Positions 1 to 9,423 of a DNA stretch of 64,000 bases are shown here, one piece after another. The notes below the pieces were generated by a model, which saw only the letters and a list, made by a program, of their open reading frames with translations, was not told where the DNA came from and made no database searches. This DNA is from Litorimonas sp039975855 (GTDB lineage: Bacteria > Pseudomonadota > Alphaproteobacteria > Caulobacterales > Maricaulaceae), in assembly GCA_039975855.1 (NCBI GenBank), contig JBDWGH010000003.1, positions 558,001-622,000 of the forward strand, written 5' to 3'. A program made the position numbers and the translations under genes. Positions within the stretch are counted from its first letter, which is position 1. Each line of letters starts with the position of its first letter.

Positions 1-236
1 CCATCAGCCAGCCAGGCCGGGGAAATGAAGTCTTGGGCAGCAAATCGAAACTGTCCCCAAACGAATAATGTCGCGATTGCAGCGACCAGAAGTGCGGCGA
101 TAGAAATAATTTCTCTTAGAAACCCGCGCGACGCGGCGTAGAGCATTGAAATCAAGAGGATAATCAGAACGACAATATCGAAGCCGTTAAAATCCCAAGG
201 ACCGATTGAAACAAGATACAGGGTTTGGGCAGTCAT
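1..236 (-). CDS. cvpA: CvpA family membrane protein (partial, C-terminus beyond window edge)
   Basis: My reverse-strand translation from the ATG at 236 reads about 78 residues and runs off the window. It begins MTAQTLYLVSIGPWDFNGFD, followed by a hydrophobic segment, the charged turn RGFLRE and a second hydrophobic segment. That hairpin (DxxV...RGFxRE) is the signature of CvpA, an inner-membrane protein known from colicin V export and more widely linked to envelope integrity. It lies 19 bases downstream of radA on the same strand, and radA-cvpA is a common alphaproteobacterial order (purF often follows). The family call is fairly firm; the physiological role is not shown by sequence. Confidence 0.82.
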   Translation of the reverse strand, partial: MTAQTLYLVSIGPWDFNGFDIVVLIILLISMLYAASRGFLREIISIAALLVAAIATLFVWGQFRFAAQDFISPAWLAD

Positions 237-255
237 GAGGCGGGCGAGTCTCCAG

Positions 256-1671
256 CTAGGCGGCCCAACTCGTAGGGTGATCGAGACCGCTTTCTGTACT
301 CGCCTCTACACGGCGGATGAGGTCGGGCAAAGCCTTGATTGCAATGATAGGCAGGGGTGCGTTGTCATTTTGATCTCGACCATCCTTCCGTTTCTGAGGT
401 TTGGCTGTGATTGCGCGGTCAAAACCTAGTTTCGCGGCTTCTTTCAGGCGGGCGTCAGCTCGACCAACGGGTCGAACATCGCCAGAGAGACTAATTTCAC
501 CAAATACGACCGAATCGGATGGTAGAGGCACATCGAAAGCGGATGAGGCAATTGCGGCGGCAACGGCTAGGTCGGCAGCAGGCTCATTAATCCGTAAACC
601 TCCTGCTACATTCAGATAGACGTCCTTACCCGCAAAGCTCACGCCACATCTGGTCTCCAATACAGCCAGAACCATAGCTAAACGGCTGCTATCCCAGCCT
701 GTCACAGACCGTCGAGGCGTACCAAAAGCGGCTGGCGCTACTAAGGCTTGGATTTCTGTCAAAACGGGGCGTGACCCTTCCAGTCCAGCAAAGACTGCGG
801 CACCGGAGGAGGCTTCGCCGCGTCCATCCAGAAAAAGTGCAGACGGATTAGGCACTTCTGCCAAACCACTTTCGCGCATTTCAAAAACGCCAATTTCGTC
901 AGTGGGTCCAAATCTATTCTTATGCGCTCGCAATATTCGAAACTGGTGGGCGCGATCGCCCTCGAAATACAGAACAGCGTCGACCATATGTTCCACAACG
1001 CGTGGTCCTGCAATTTGTCCGTCCTTCGTAACATGACCTACAAGGATGACGCATGCACCGCTCTTTTTGGCAAACCGCGTGAGTTCTTGCGAACATGCCC
1101 GAACTTGCGCGACCGTTCCGGGCGCAGCGCCAAGCTGGTCTGTCCAGAGTGTCTGTATGGAGTCGATGATGACGACATCGGGTTTCGAACTTATAAGGCC
1201 GTCTAGAATTGGCCCGAGGGACGTTTCCGAAGCGAGATTGACCGGATGTTTTGAGACACCTAGCCGCTTTGCACGGCGGCGCACTTGTCCTGTTGACTCT
1301 TCACCCGTGATATAAGCCGTTTTTAACCCACTTGCTGCGAGTTGACCCGTTGCTTGCAATAAAAGCGTAGACTTTCCAATGCCTGGGTCGCCGCCAACTA
1401 ATATGGCGGAACCCGGGACTAACCCGCCACCGGTTACGCGGTCCAATTCGGCAATCCCTGTTTTTAAACGAGGGACATCTTTTGACTCACCGCCCAGATC
1501 AACAAAGGCCATCCCGCGTCCTTTGCGTCGTTTATGGGCCGGTTTTGCGTTTTGGCTCTGGGTTTCTTCAACCAAGGTGTTCCATTCGCCGCATGAGTCG
1601 CAACGGCCCGCCCATTTGCCGTGAACGCTCCCGCAGGACTGGCATACGAAGATTGTCGACGGCTTTGGCAT
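256..1671 (-). CDS. radA: DNA repair protein RadA
   Basis: 471 residues, the usual RadA length. An N-terminal C4 zinc finger (C10, C13, C24, C27) is followed by a RecA-like ATPase core with Walker A GGDPGIGKST at about 93-102, Walker B VVIID at about 166-170 and the RadA-specific KNRFG motif at 251-255. The C-terminal third is a Lon-protease-like domain. RadA is a hexameric branch-migration helicase acting on recombination intermediates with RecA, in the cytoplasm. Start ATG at 1671 gives the expected short lead before the zinc finger. Probably cotranscribed with cvpA. High certainty. Confidence 0.97.
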   Translation of the reverse strand: MPKPSTIFVCQSCGSVHGKWAGRCDSCGEWNTLVEETQSQNAKPAHKRRKGRGMAFVDLGGESKDVPRLKTGIAELDRVTGGGLVPGSAILVGGDPGIGKSTLLLQATGQLAASGLKTAYITGEESTGQVRRRAKRLGVSKHPVNLASETSLGPILDGLISSKPDVVIIDSIQTLWTDQLGAAPGTVAQVRACSQELTRFAKKSGACVILVGHVTKDGQIAGPRVVEHMVDAVLYFEGDRAHQFRILRAHKNRFGPTDEIGVFEMRESGLAEVPNPSALFLDGRGEASSGAAVFAGLEGSRPVLTEIQALVAPAAFGTPRRSVTGWDSSRLAMVLAVLETRCGVSFAGKDVYLNVAGGLRINEPAADLAVAAAIASSAFDVPLPSDSVVFGEISLSGDVRPVGRADARLKEAAKLGFDRAITAKPQKRKDGRDQNDNAPLPIIAIKALPDLIRRVEASTESGLDHPTSWAA

Positions 1672-1805
1672 GGGGGCTATCTTTCACATTCCATGTATTC
1701 TGTCAAAGATTTGTTTCTGCTTTGTTCTCATTTCGTGAGCGGCGCTGTAAGTGAATCTTAACCAAGCTTGGCTGATAATGGTGTTGAATTTTGGGAGGGC
1801 TAGCC

Positions 1806-2687
1806 GTGAAATGGGCTAAGCAATCGGTCGTGTGGGGCGACCTTCGAAAAATAGGATTGGCGTTTGCCTTTGTGCCTGCATTGTTGATGCAAGCGGACGC
1901 GTCTGTTGTAGATCGACCGTTTTTTCGCGCGAATGCGCTAGTTATTATTTTTTCTGGCGGTGACTTTGTTGAGAATGACGGCGCCGCGCCGCTCGCGCAT
2001 GACTTTGTTCTGTTAGATGGTGTATCTTCGGGCACAGCGGGAAATGACCTCATCGCGCAAGATGGTGTTCCGGTGAACTTCCCGTTCGATCCCATCAGTG
2101 ATGGAACATCTGGTGGTTGGCCGTTTCAGATCACTGGGCAAACATTTGGGGGGCAATATGACAATAATCCGTCATTCCAGATGCTGGATGCCAATGACAG
2201 TTACACTGCGTTTGGGATTGATGAGTCTACGGATATCGACTTACTTGGCACGCAAGTGCGTTTTGCTTGGTTTTTTGTGGTCAGCAACACGGCTTTTGAC
2301 ATTTATGCGGAAGCGTCCAACCTTGTGACAAGTGGCGATTTTGTGGGATTAGGGTTCGAGAATATCGGATATCAACTTGTTGAACGCTCGCCAGCTTCTT
2401 CTTCGATCGGGCAAAGTTCTCAACTCGCCTCAGTGGGCGGAAGTGGTATTGTTATAGGTAATAACTTTAACGGCTTCACACTTGACGATATTTCGGCGGG
2501 CCAAACAAAGGTTTATGATGGCGGACGAAGAACAGCCCGCATCCCAGGCTCAATAGCCCAGCAAGCAACCGGATTTGCAAGTGTATATCGATTAAGAGGT
2601 TCCCCTATAACGGGGACCAATTACGATTTTTCCATGGGGACAGGTATTCTGTCTGCGGACGTCACTTATACAGTGTTCGCGCCCTAA
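1806..2687 (+). CDS. Secreted protein of unknown function
   Basis: 293 residues from a GTG start at 1806. I prefer GTG 1806 over the in-frame TTG at 1791 because the purine-rich ribosome site GGGAGGG (about 1793-1799) sits just ahead of GTG and would overlap TTG. The N-terminus is basic then hydrophobic and ends in a likely signal-peptidase site (LMQADA-SVVD). The mature part is rich in Gly, Ser, Asp and aromatic residues with no cysteines evident, looks like a beta-rich exported domain, and shows no motif I recognise. It is convergent with the DsbA-like gene, overlapping by four bases at the stop codons. Function unknown. Confidence 0.7.
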   Translation: MKWAKQSVVWGDLRKIGLAFAFVPALLMQADASVVDRPFFRANALVIIFSGGDFVENDGAAPLAHDFVLLDGVSSGTAGNDLIAQDGVPVNFPFDPISDGTSGGWPFQITGQTFGGQYDNNPSFQMLDANDSYTAFGIDESTDIDLLGTQVRFAWFFVVSNTAFDIYAEASNLVTSGDFVGLGFENIGYQLVERSPASSSIGQSSQLASVGGSGIVIGNNFNGFTLDDISAGQTKVYDGGRRTARIPGSIAQQATGFASVYRLRGSPITGTNYDFSMGTGILSADVTYTVFAP

Positions 2688-3427
2688 CCCTTTAGAGCGG
2701 CATCGACGAGCATCTCTAAACGATCCGTATCTGCTCCTGACACATACTCATCTCCAACAATGAAAAACGGAGTGCCTGTTAAAGCGGGTAGGCGGTTTGC
2801 GAGTTGTAGTGTGTCATTGATGTGCTGATCGATCGTCGGGTCAGCCATATCTGCCTCATATCGGTTCATATCCAAGCCAATTTTTTCGGCCGTTTCACGA
2901 ACAATATCTCCGCTCAACCTTTTTTGGTCCATTAGCGCAAAGTGCATTTCCTTATATTTACCTTGCTTATCCGCAGCGAGTGCAGCGCGGGCGGCAATGC
3001 GGGAGGTCTTTGTTCGATCATCTAGAATAGGCAGCTCTTTGAAAACGATCCGCACGTCATTTCCGTATTTTTCGACAGCTTCTTCAACCCAAGGCGTCGC
3101 GCGTTTGCAGTAACCGCAATTGTAATCGAAGAACTCTACAATTGTGACTTTCGCATCCTCGGAGCCAACGGATGCGTCGCGAGGGTCATTTTCTAAGGCA
3201 TCTTTTGCTGAAACAATCGACTCTTTGTTGAGTTCTTGTTCTTTAAGGACTTCTTTTTCTTGGAGCTTGATGATTGCGTCGCGGATAATTTCTGGATTTT
3301 CGAGAATATACTCTTTCACGAGGGTTTCGATCTCGGATTTGCTCATATTTGTCGTTGGGCCAGCTTCGGCGCAGGACGCTGTCATCATGCCAATCGCTGC
3401 GATTGACGTCATTAAGAAGGGTCTCAT
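2684..3427 (-). CDS. DsbA-family thiol:disulfide oxidoreductase
   Basis: 247 residues. The N-terminal leader has a Cys at residue 19 (TASC), so it could be a lipoprotein; otherwise it is a periplasmic protein cleaved soon after. Residues 28-75 form a charged helical stretch like the oligomerising N-terminus of ScsC/Com1-type proteins. A thioredoxin-fold domain follows, with active-site CGYC at 104-107 (context EFFDYNCGYC) and the cis-proline TP at 219-220. It should make or shuffle disulfides in exported proteins. No dsbB is visible nearby. The Com1/DsbA subfamily is an inference; the fold and redox motif are clear. Confidence 0.9.
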   Translation of the reverse strand: MRPFLMTSIAAIGMMTASCAEAGPTTNMSKSEIETLVKEYILENPEIIRDAIIKLQEKEVLKEQELNKESIVSAKDALENDPRDASVGSEDAKVTIVEFFDYNCGYCKRATPWVEEAVEKYGNDVRIVFKELPILDDRTKTSRIAARAALAADKQGKYKEMHFALMDQKRLSGDIVRETAEKIGLDMNRYEADMADPTIDQHINDTLQLANRLPALTGTPFFIVGDEYVSGADTDRLEMLVDAALKG

Positions 3428-3496
3428 GTGAATCTCTATTCTCGAAATCAGGTTTATCTCGTCTTCTATACGAGACTACTTCCTAAATGGATAACA

Positions 3497-4900
3497 TCAA
3501 CGTGAAGTGAAGCTAACCAAAGGTTTTGGCCCGCGACGGCGGTTTTTTCCGACAAGTTGTGTTTCGGATACAACGATAATGTCCGATGCGCGGCGCCATT
3601 GGGGCAGAGAGCGGGGAAGCTCTTCCTGAGCGCGTTGGGCAAAACTTCTGGCGCTATTGATGTCCCCGATAGCGTAGAACCGTTCAGCCGTCGCATATTG
3701 CGCAAGGGCTGTGTTGCCTTGACGCTCATAGACGTCCGCCAAGAGATACCAGCCATAAGAATTTGTGGGTTCCGTTTGTAGGGCCGACTTCAACAGGTTG
3801 ATGACTTTTTCATAGTCCCCCGGATCACGAGATTGCAGAACGGCTTGCGCTAACGCGATTTCCAATAAAGGCGCGTCAGGTTTGAGCTCTAAAGCTTCGC
3901 GGGAGGGTTCAATTGCTGCTACACCTTGGCCAGATTCATATAAAATCTGTGCTTTTAACTCATGAAAATATGGGTTTTGCGGTTCTTCTTCGATCAAGCT
4001 GTCAATTTCCTTAATCGCATTTCGAAGGTCTGCTTGTTTAAAATTCGCCACGGCTCGAGCGTAGCGAGCTGGTTTGGATTGGTCGGACAAAGGGAAGCGC
4101 GAATAAACTTCAGCAGGTCCAGCTAAGAAACCGCGAAGTTTAGCTTGCATCATCGCATGTTTGTGTAGCTCTTCTGGGGTATCCGTTACCTCAGTGTATT
4201 CAGAGTCGCGGACCCGTTCGCGTAAGGCATCAATTCTATCTGATGAAAGTGGGTGGCCACGAAAATATGGGTAACGTCTGGCTTGGCTCAGAACCTCCTG
4301 AGCTCGAAATTTTTCAAAAAACTGGATGAGGCCAGTGCCGCTTTGACCTGTGCGCTCCATGTATTCAGCAGCATATTGATCTGCCGCCGATTCGTTTACA
4401 CGGGAATAAGAAAGCGCCTCCAATACCCCAAATTGTTGCGATCCACCCAAAACGAGGGCGCCTGCCTCGCCTTCGCCGGCCAAGATAGCGGCGAGACCAA
4501 TACCAGCCGCAATCAACATAGAGCCATAAGCGCTGCGATTGCCGTAATCAGAGCGTACAATGTGTCCGCCCGTGATGTGTCCGGTTTCATGCGCGATCAC
4601 ACCTTTTAATTGGTTAGGTGTATCGGCCTCTAGAATAAGCCCAGAATGAAGAAAAATGTTCTGACCTCGGGTAACAAACGCATTTAGCGATGGGTCATTG
4701 ACGAGGTAGATGTCAACGGAAGAGGGTGTGAGGCCACCCGCCCGCAAAATAGGGTCGGTAAATTCGCGCAGTGTTTCTTCAATCTCAGTGTCGCGCAACA
4801 AAGATTGGGCATTTGCTTGAACCGCGGAAAATGCGAGGCAAATCGTAGTGATGAGGGCTAGCTTTATCGCGGGAGCCCAGGATTTAAACGTCAATGTCAT
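3497..4900 (-). CDS. M48 family metalloprotease with TPR repeats (BepA-like)
   Basis: 467 residues: signal peptide (about 1-31), M48 zinc protease domain with H104-E-T-G-H108 and the downstream ligand E170 in NESAAD, then a helical region with tetratricopeptide-like repeats from about 270 to 430. This order matches periplasmic BepA/YfgC, which degrades or assists assembly of the LPS transporter LptD and other outer-membrane proteins. Start ATG at 4900 places the signal peptide correctly. The gene runs the same way as the DsbA-like gene just downstream, consistent with shared envelope quality control, although they are about 70 bases apart. Confidence 0.92.
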   Translation of the reverse strand: MTLTFKSWAPAIKLALITTICLAFSAVQANAQSLLRDTEIEETLREFTDPILRAGGLTPSSVDIYLVNDPSLNAFVTRGQNIFLHSGLILEADTPNQLKGVIAHETGHITGGHIVRSDYGNRSAYGSMLIAAGIGLAAILAGEGEAGALVLGGSQQFGVLEALSYSRVNESAADQYAAEYMERTGQSGTGLIQFFEKFRAQEVLSQARRYPYFRGHPLSSDRIDALRERVRDSEYTEVTDTPEELHKHAMMQAKLRGFLAGPAEVYSRFPLSDQSKPARYARAVANFKQADLRNAIKEIDSLIEEEPQNPYFHELKAQILYESGQGVAAIEPSREALELKPDAPLLEIALAQAVLQSRDPGDYEKVINLLKSALQTEPTNSYGWYLLADVYERQGNTALAQYATAERFYAIGDINSARSFAQRAQEELPRSLPQWRRASDIIVVSETQLVGKNRRRGPKPLVSFTSR

Positions 4901-4995
4901 ATGACCGATGTGCTACCTCTTCAAAGGGCGGTCAAGTTACGCCCGTGTTAGACTGTCTGACAGTTACGCGAGCGAAGCTGAACAAAGACTGAGTT

Positions 4996-5020
4996 GATCG
5001 GGGCTGAAACTACCCCGATC
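4996..5020 (-). terminator. Hairpin downstream of rne
   Basis: Perfect 8-bp inverted repeat GATCGGGG / CCCCGATC with a 9-base loop, starting eight bases after the rne stop codon. In the rne transcript it is GC-rich but is followed only by a weak, interrupted U-run, so it may be a 3' stabilising or processing stem rather than a strong intrinsic terminator. Confidence 0.55.
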
Positions 5021-5028
5021 ACGCGCGT

Positions 5029-8000
5029 TTAGTCTTTCTTACGGCGCTTCCACCATCCACCCTTAGACTTTTTCTCTGTTGTTTTAGGGGCTTCCGCAGC
5101 CTGTGTTGCCTCTGCTTTTGGCGCAGGAACGGATGCAGGTGCAGCGGGGGCTTTTGTAGGCGCTTTTCGCGTCCGCTTAGGAGCCGCTTTTGCCTCCGCT
5201 GGATTGGCGGCTTTAGGGGCAGCCTTTTTGGCCGTAGCTTTTTTAGTTGCGGTGGCCTTTTTTACTGGCGCTTTGCGTGTGCGCTTCGGCTTAACCTCAG
5301 TTTCAACCGCTTCGGCCGCTGAAGCCTTAGCCACTGCCTTCTTCGCAGGAGCTTTTTTCTTCACGGCCTTCTTTGTAGGCGCTTTTGTTTCCGCAGGCTC
5401 GGCCTTTTTTGCTGGGGCCTTACGTGTACGTGCCGGCTTTTTCTCGGTATCCGCAGCGTCGACTTTAGCTTCAGCCTTTTTCTTAGCTGGGGCGCGGCGC
5501 TTACGAGCTGGCTTGGGTGCTTCGGTTTCTTCCGCAGCAGGTTTTTTGACGGGCGCTTTACGCGTCCGTGTTGTCTTTGCTTCTGGTTTAGACTTGGCCG
5601 CTTCCGTTGTCTTCTTGGCAGGTGCACGGCGTTTCCGCGTAGGCTTTTTAGCCTCTGTTTCGGAAGGCTCTTCGGCTTTCTTCGCAGGAGCTTTTTTGGC
5701 TGGTGCCTTACGTGTTCGCTTAGAAGTATCTGAAGTTTCTGTGGCAGCCTCCTTGTTTCGAGATGGCGCTTTGCGGCGGGTTGTAGACCGTCGCTTTGGC
5801 GATTCCGGCTCTACTTTTTCAACTGTCTCAGCCACTGCTTCAACCGGTTTGTCTTTGGATTTGCTGGGGGCACGACGGCGACGTCCGCCTTTCCCAGCCG
5901 ACTCGTTGGACTTAGCGTCTTCGGATTTCGTCTCTTCTGATTTGGTTGACTCGGCTTTACCTTTCGCCGGTGCTCTCCGGCGACCGCGCTTAGCCTTAGG
6001 TTTGGCCTCAGTCTCGGTTTCGGAAGATGTCTCTTCTACACTTTCAGCTTCCGACGAGTCCTCATTTTGAGGGCTCTCATCCTTACGTCCTCTACCGCGA
6101 CCTCCGCGGCGACCACGACGGGACCGACGGCGACCGGACTTGCGGTTTTCTTCGTCCGATTCATCTTCCGGGGAGGTATTTTCAGTTTCGTCGGATTCGT
6201 CTTTAGACTTTTCACTTCGTGCGGCCTTTGGCTTGCGCTTGGCGGCTTCACGTTCTTTCTTAAAGTCACGTTCGATTTGGATTAGCGGATCAGAGCGTTT
6301 GTCTTCGCGTTTCTCCACAACTTCCAATTCAAAGTGCGGACGGATGAGATCATCACTTCCAACGACTTCAGTGAAAACATCGGCGATATCGTCAACTTGT
6401 GTTAGCAAGTCACGCTTCTCGTTCAAAAGATAAAGCGCAACATCATGGGATGTTTTGAGTCGAATACGCTTGGCTTTTCCGCGAACCGCGAACTCTTCCA
6501 CGGCGCGAATTGCGGCAAGGGCGGAGCTTTCAATTGTCCGTTTGCGGCCGACACCCGAACAATGAGGGCAGGATGTTGTTGAGCCTTCAAGCAGCGAACG
6601 TCGGCGACGTTGACGGCTAATTTCCATTAGGCCGAACTGGCTGATGCGGGATGTTTGGATGCGGGCGCGGTCTTTCGCCAGCATTTCTTTCATCTTTCGC
6701 TCTACAGCACGATTATTCTTATGTTCGTCCATATCGATGAAATCGACGACGATAAGTCCAGCCAAATCACGCAAACGCATTTGACGAGCAAGTTCCTCAG
6801 CCGCTTCCATATTGGTTTTTAAAGCTGTGCGCTCGATATTGCGCTCTTTTGTGGAGCGACCTGAGTTCACATCGACGGAGATCAAAGCCTCTGTTGGGTG
6901 AATAACGAGATAACCGCCGGATTTTAGTTGGACCGTGGCGTCTAATGAGTTCTCTATCTGCTTTTCTGCGCCATAGCGAAGGAAGAGAGGAATTTGATCG
7001 TCATAGTGCTTTACGAATTTTGCATGGCTAGGCATCAGCATATTGATGAAATCACTGGCCGTTTTGTGGGCATCTTTGCCTTGGACCAATATCTCTTCGA
7101 TGTCTTTATTGTACAAATCGCGGATCGAGCGTTTTACCAGATTGCCTTCTTCATGGATCAAAGCGGGGGCTGAAGATTCCATCGTCGTGTTGCGAATGTC
7201 AGACCACAGGCGAGACAGATAATCATAGTCATGTCCAATTTCTGACTTTGTCCGTTTGGCGCCGGCGGTGCGAACAATAACGCCCATACCTTGCGGGACC
7301 TCCAGATTGTTCATAATGCTTTTTAAACGTTTGCGATCAGACCCATTTGAGATCTTCCGAGAAATGCCGCCGCCGCGAGGGGTGTTGGGCATGAGCACAC
7401 AGTAACGACCAGCGAGTGACAGGTATGTTGTCATCGCCGCGCCTTTATTTCCGCGCTCTTCTTTGACAGCCTGGACCAGAAGGATTTGGCCACGCTTGAT
7501 CACTTCTTGAATTTTGTAACGGCGGCGAGAAATACGTTTCCTCCGTTTGGAAGCAACATTTACCTGCTCATCTGCAACTTCTGCATCAGTTTCATCAGTT
7601 GCATCGTCATCATCGGGGTCGACGTTTTCGTCTCGCTCGTCTTCGTCTTCATCCTCTTCGTCAGAGTCCATCTCATCAGAATCGTCTTCAAAATCATCAG
7701 ATTCATCCTCGTCACGCTTGGTACGGGACTTGCGCCGTGCTGAAGCCGCTTTGCGCTTTTCTTCATCTTCGTCTGCTTGACGTTGATCCTCTTCTTCCTG
7801 TTCCTTGAGCGCCAATTTGTCGGCCTCAGGGATTTTGTAGTAATCAGGATGGATTTCGGAGAACGCGAGGAACCCGTGGCGATTTCCGCCATATTCGATG
7901 AAAGCAGCTTGCAAGCTGGGTTCTACGCGGGTGACGCGGGCTAGATAGACATTGCCTCGAAGTTGCCGCTTATTGCGGCTTTCAAAATCTAGTTCTTCAA

Positions 8001-8073
8001 CACGATTCGAATCGACGATCACAACCCGAGTTTCTTCCGGGTGGGCCGCATCGATGAGCATACGTTTTGTCAT
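5029..8073 (-). CDS. rne: Ribonuclease E
   Basis: 1014 residues from ATG 8073. That start is chosen over the upstream in-frame codon at 8130 because MTKRMLIDAAHPEETRVV is the conserved alphaproteobacterial N-terminus and a GGAG site precedes it. An S1 domain carries a very acidic insert at about 101-171. The catalytic centre is D401 (VDVNSGR) and D444 (VVDFIDM), and the zinc-link is CPHC at 502-505. From about residue 600 the tail is low-complexity: acidic/arginine patches, then many Lys-Ala-Pro repeats (APAKK type), ending KSKGGWWKRRKKD. RNase E is the main mRNA decay and rRNA processing endonuclease, and the tail would scaffold the degradosome. Confidence 0.97.
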   Translation of the reverse strand: MTKRMLIDAAHPEETRVVIVDSNRVEELDFESRNKRQLRGNVYLARVTRVEPSLQAAFIEYGGNRHGFLAFSEIHPDYYKIPEADKLALKEQEEEDQRQADEDEEKRKAASARRKSRTKRDEDESDDFEDDSDEMDSDEEDEDEDERDENVDPDDDDATDETDAEVADEQVNVASKRRKRISRRRYKIQEVIKRGQILLVQAVKEERGNKGAAMTTYLSLAGRYCVLMPNTPRGGGISRKISNGSDRKRLKSIMNNLEVPQGMGVIVRTAGAKRTKSEIGHDYDYLSRLWSDIRNTTMESSAPALIHEEGNLVKRSIRDLYNKDIEEILVQGKDAHKTASDFINMLMPSHAKFVKHYDDQIPLFLRYGAEKQIENSLDATVQLKSGGYLVIHPTEALISVDVNSGRSTKERNIERTALKTNMEAAEELARQMRLRDLAGLIVVDFIDMDEHKNNRAVERKMKEMLAKDRARIQTSRISQFGLMEISRQRRRRSLLEGSTTSCPHCSGVGRKRTIESSALAAIRAVEEFAVRGKAKRIRLKTSHDVALYLLNEKRDLLTQVDDIADVFTEVVGSDDLIRPHFELEVVEKREDKRSDPLIQIERDFKKEREAAKRKPKAARSEKSKDESDETENTSPEDESDEENRKSGRRRSRRGRRGGRGRGRKDESPQNEDSSEAESVEETSSETETEAKPKAKRGRRRAPAKGKAESTKSEETKSEDAKSNESAGKGGRRRRAPSKSKDKPVEAVAETVEKVEPESPKRRSTTRRKAPSRNKEAATETSDTSKRTRKAPAKKAPAKKAEEPSETEAKKPTRKRRAPAKKTTEAAKSKPEAKTTRTRKAPVKKPAAEETEAPKPARKRRAPAKKKAEAKVDAADTEKKPARTRKAPAKKAEPAETKAPTKKAVKKKAPAKKAVAKASAAEAVETEVKPKRTRKAPVKKATATKKATAKKAAPKAANPAEAKAAPKRTRKAPTKAPAAPASVPAPKAEATQAAEAPKTTEKKSKGGWWKRRKKD

Positions 8074-8485
8074 GGTGTTCTCCAAGCGCTCGCGCGGATC
8101 CCCAACTGAAAGTCGGTCGCTGCGAGGCAAAAATTGATAGGGTAGGGTTCAGGGTCGCCGCGCGCGCAGACAGGACTGCCGTCAATGCGGGTCCTTCGGT
8201 CTTTGCGTTAAAGTGCGTGGCGGTCATAAAAACTTTCGAATTGCAGCATGGACGGAACTGTCGATGCTGCGTGAATTTGGCGAGGGGGCGTTAGGTTCAG
8301 CCTGCCATAGCTCGCATTCATTCTGGTCCTGCCTCATTTTCGTCGAAAGGGCAAAGCATTTGTCAGCAGATCCAAAAACAATCCGTGATTATAAAGTGTT
8401 ACTTACATGCGACAGGTCTTTGCGATGAAGACTCAGCGGATGATAAGACTTTATTCACCATAAAATCTGCATAGCAGGACCCATA
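8074..8485. promoter_or_regulatory. Divergent intergenic region between rne and the amidase operon
   Basis: 412 bases with no convincing gene. It must hold the rne promoter and 5' leader on the minus strand and the promoter for the amidase-PBP1A-prfB run on the plus strand. The right-hand third (about 8370-8485) is AT-richer, as expected for a promoter. In other bacteria RNase E regulates its own mRNA through its long 5' leader; I can see room for that here but no specific conserved hairpin. Small ORFs inside it look like chance. Confidence 0.45.
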
Positions 8486-9343
8486 GTGTTACGAGTCTCT
8501 TTCATATCCCTGTTGCTGACGATTTTCTGCGGTCTTCAGGCTAGCGCTGCTGTGCCCGTTCCGAATCTAAAACCAGGGACAGAGATGTTCGCAACACCCG
8601 TACGAGCACCTGGTGCACGTTATTTCAAATCTCAAACACCTTATCCTGTCTTGAAACCTGCGGGTTCTACCAAAACGGTTCGTAAGCCTGTGATCGTTAT
8701 CGATCCCGGGCATGGCGGTTCTGACCCCGGCGCCATTGGAATAAAAGGGACTTACGAGAAGACGATTACAACGAAAGCGGCTGATGAATTGGCGGCACGA
8801 TTACGTAGGTCAGGACGTTACACGGTTATTTTGACCCGAACCAACGACCGTTATGTTGATCATGATGACCGCTTGCGCATTGCACGAACGGGGCAGGCTG
8901 ATCTGTTTATTTCCATACATGCTGATTCTGCAGGTAGGTCTGCAAAGGGCGCAACCGTTTATACTCTCGCAGACCGGGCCAAAGGACGGCAGAAGCGGAT
9001 TGTGAACAATCAGAATTGGATTTTGGACGTTGATCTCTCAGCACAAAGTGACCCCGTCGGTGATATCCTTGTCGATCTGGCGCAACGAAAAACAAAAAGC
9101 CAGTCAGATGCTTTTGCAGAAATTCTATTGGACGAGCTCACTGGCAAGGTTGACCTGATCGGAAACTCTCATCGCCGCGCTGGATATTACGTGCTTTTGG
9201 CTCCAGATGTTCCAGCGGTCCTGTTGGAGTTGGGGTACTTGTCTAACAAAGAAGATGAAAAGCGGCTCAAAACAAAGAAATATCGAGATAAAATCACGTC
9301 AGGCGTAGAACGAGCGATTGACACCTACATGGCGCAACGCTGA
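8486..9343 (+). CDS. N-acetylmuramoyl-L-alanine amidase (Amidase_3)
   Basis: 285 residues from GTG 8486, preceded by a weak purine-rich site. Signal peptide about 1-21. The Amidase_3 zinc domain starts at VIVIDPGHGGSDPG, with ligands H76, E91 and H145 and catalytic E248 (LLELGYLSN). It lacks the N-terminal AMIN domain found in AmiC-type enzymes, so septal targeting must come from elsewhere. It cleaves the bond between MurNAc and the stem peptide for daughter-cell separation. It is 80 bases upstream of the PBP1A gene on the same strand; amidase next to mrcA is a common alphaproteobacterial arrangement. Confidence 0.94.
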   Translation: MLRVSFISLLLTIFCGLQASAAVPVPNLKPGTEMFATPVRAPGARYFKSQTPYPVLKPAGSTKTVRKPVIVIDPGHGGSDPGAIGIKGTYEKTITTKAADELAARLRRSGRYTVILTRTNDRYVDHDDRLRIARTGQADLFISIHADSAGRSAKGATVYTLADRAKGRQKRIVNNQNWILDVDLSAQSDPVGDILVDLAQRKTKSQSDAFAEILLDELTGKVDLIGNSHRRAGYYVLLAPDVPAVLLELGYLSNKEDEKRLKTKKYRDKITSGVERAIDTYMAQR

Positions 9344-9423
9344 GTTTTCCGTGTCTGAACCAAAGCCTTTATATACAGCTATTGCCCCGCTAACACCGTA
9401 ATAACGCCGCATTCCGCGGTCAG

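Noticed and set aside
5204..6070. 288-codon plus-strand ORF opposite the rne tail
   Set aside because: It is the antisense shadow of the Lys/Ala/Pro repeats in rne; its Ala/Phe/Gly-only composition and lack of a ribosome site show it is not a gene.
7486..7892. Overlapping Ser-, Val- and Met-rich ORFs opposite or shifted on the acidic insert of rne
   Set aside because: Low-complexity shadows of the GA-rich acidic codons in the real gene.
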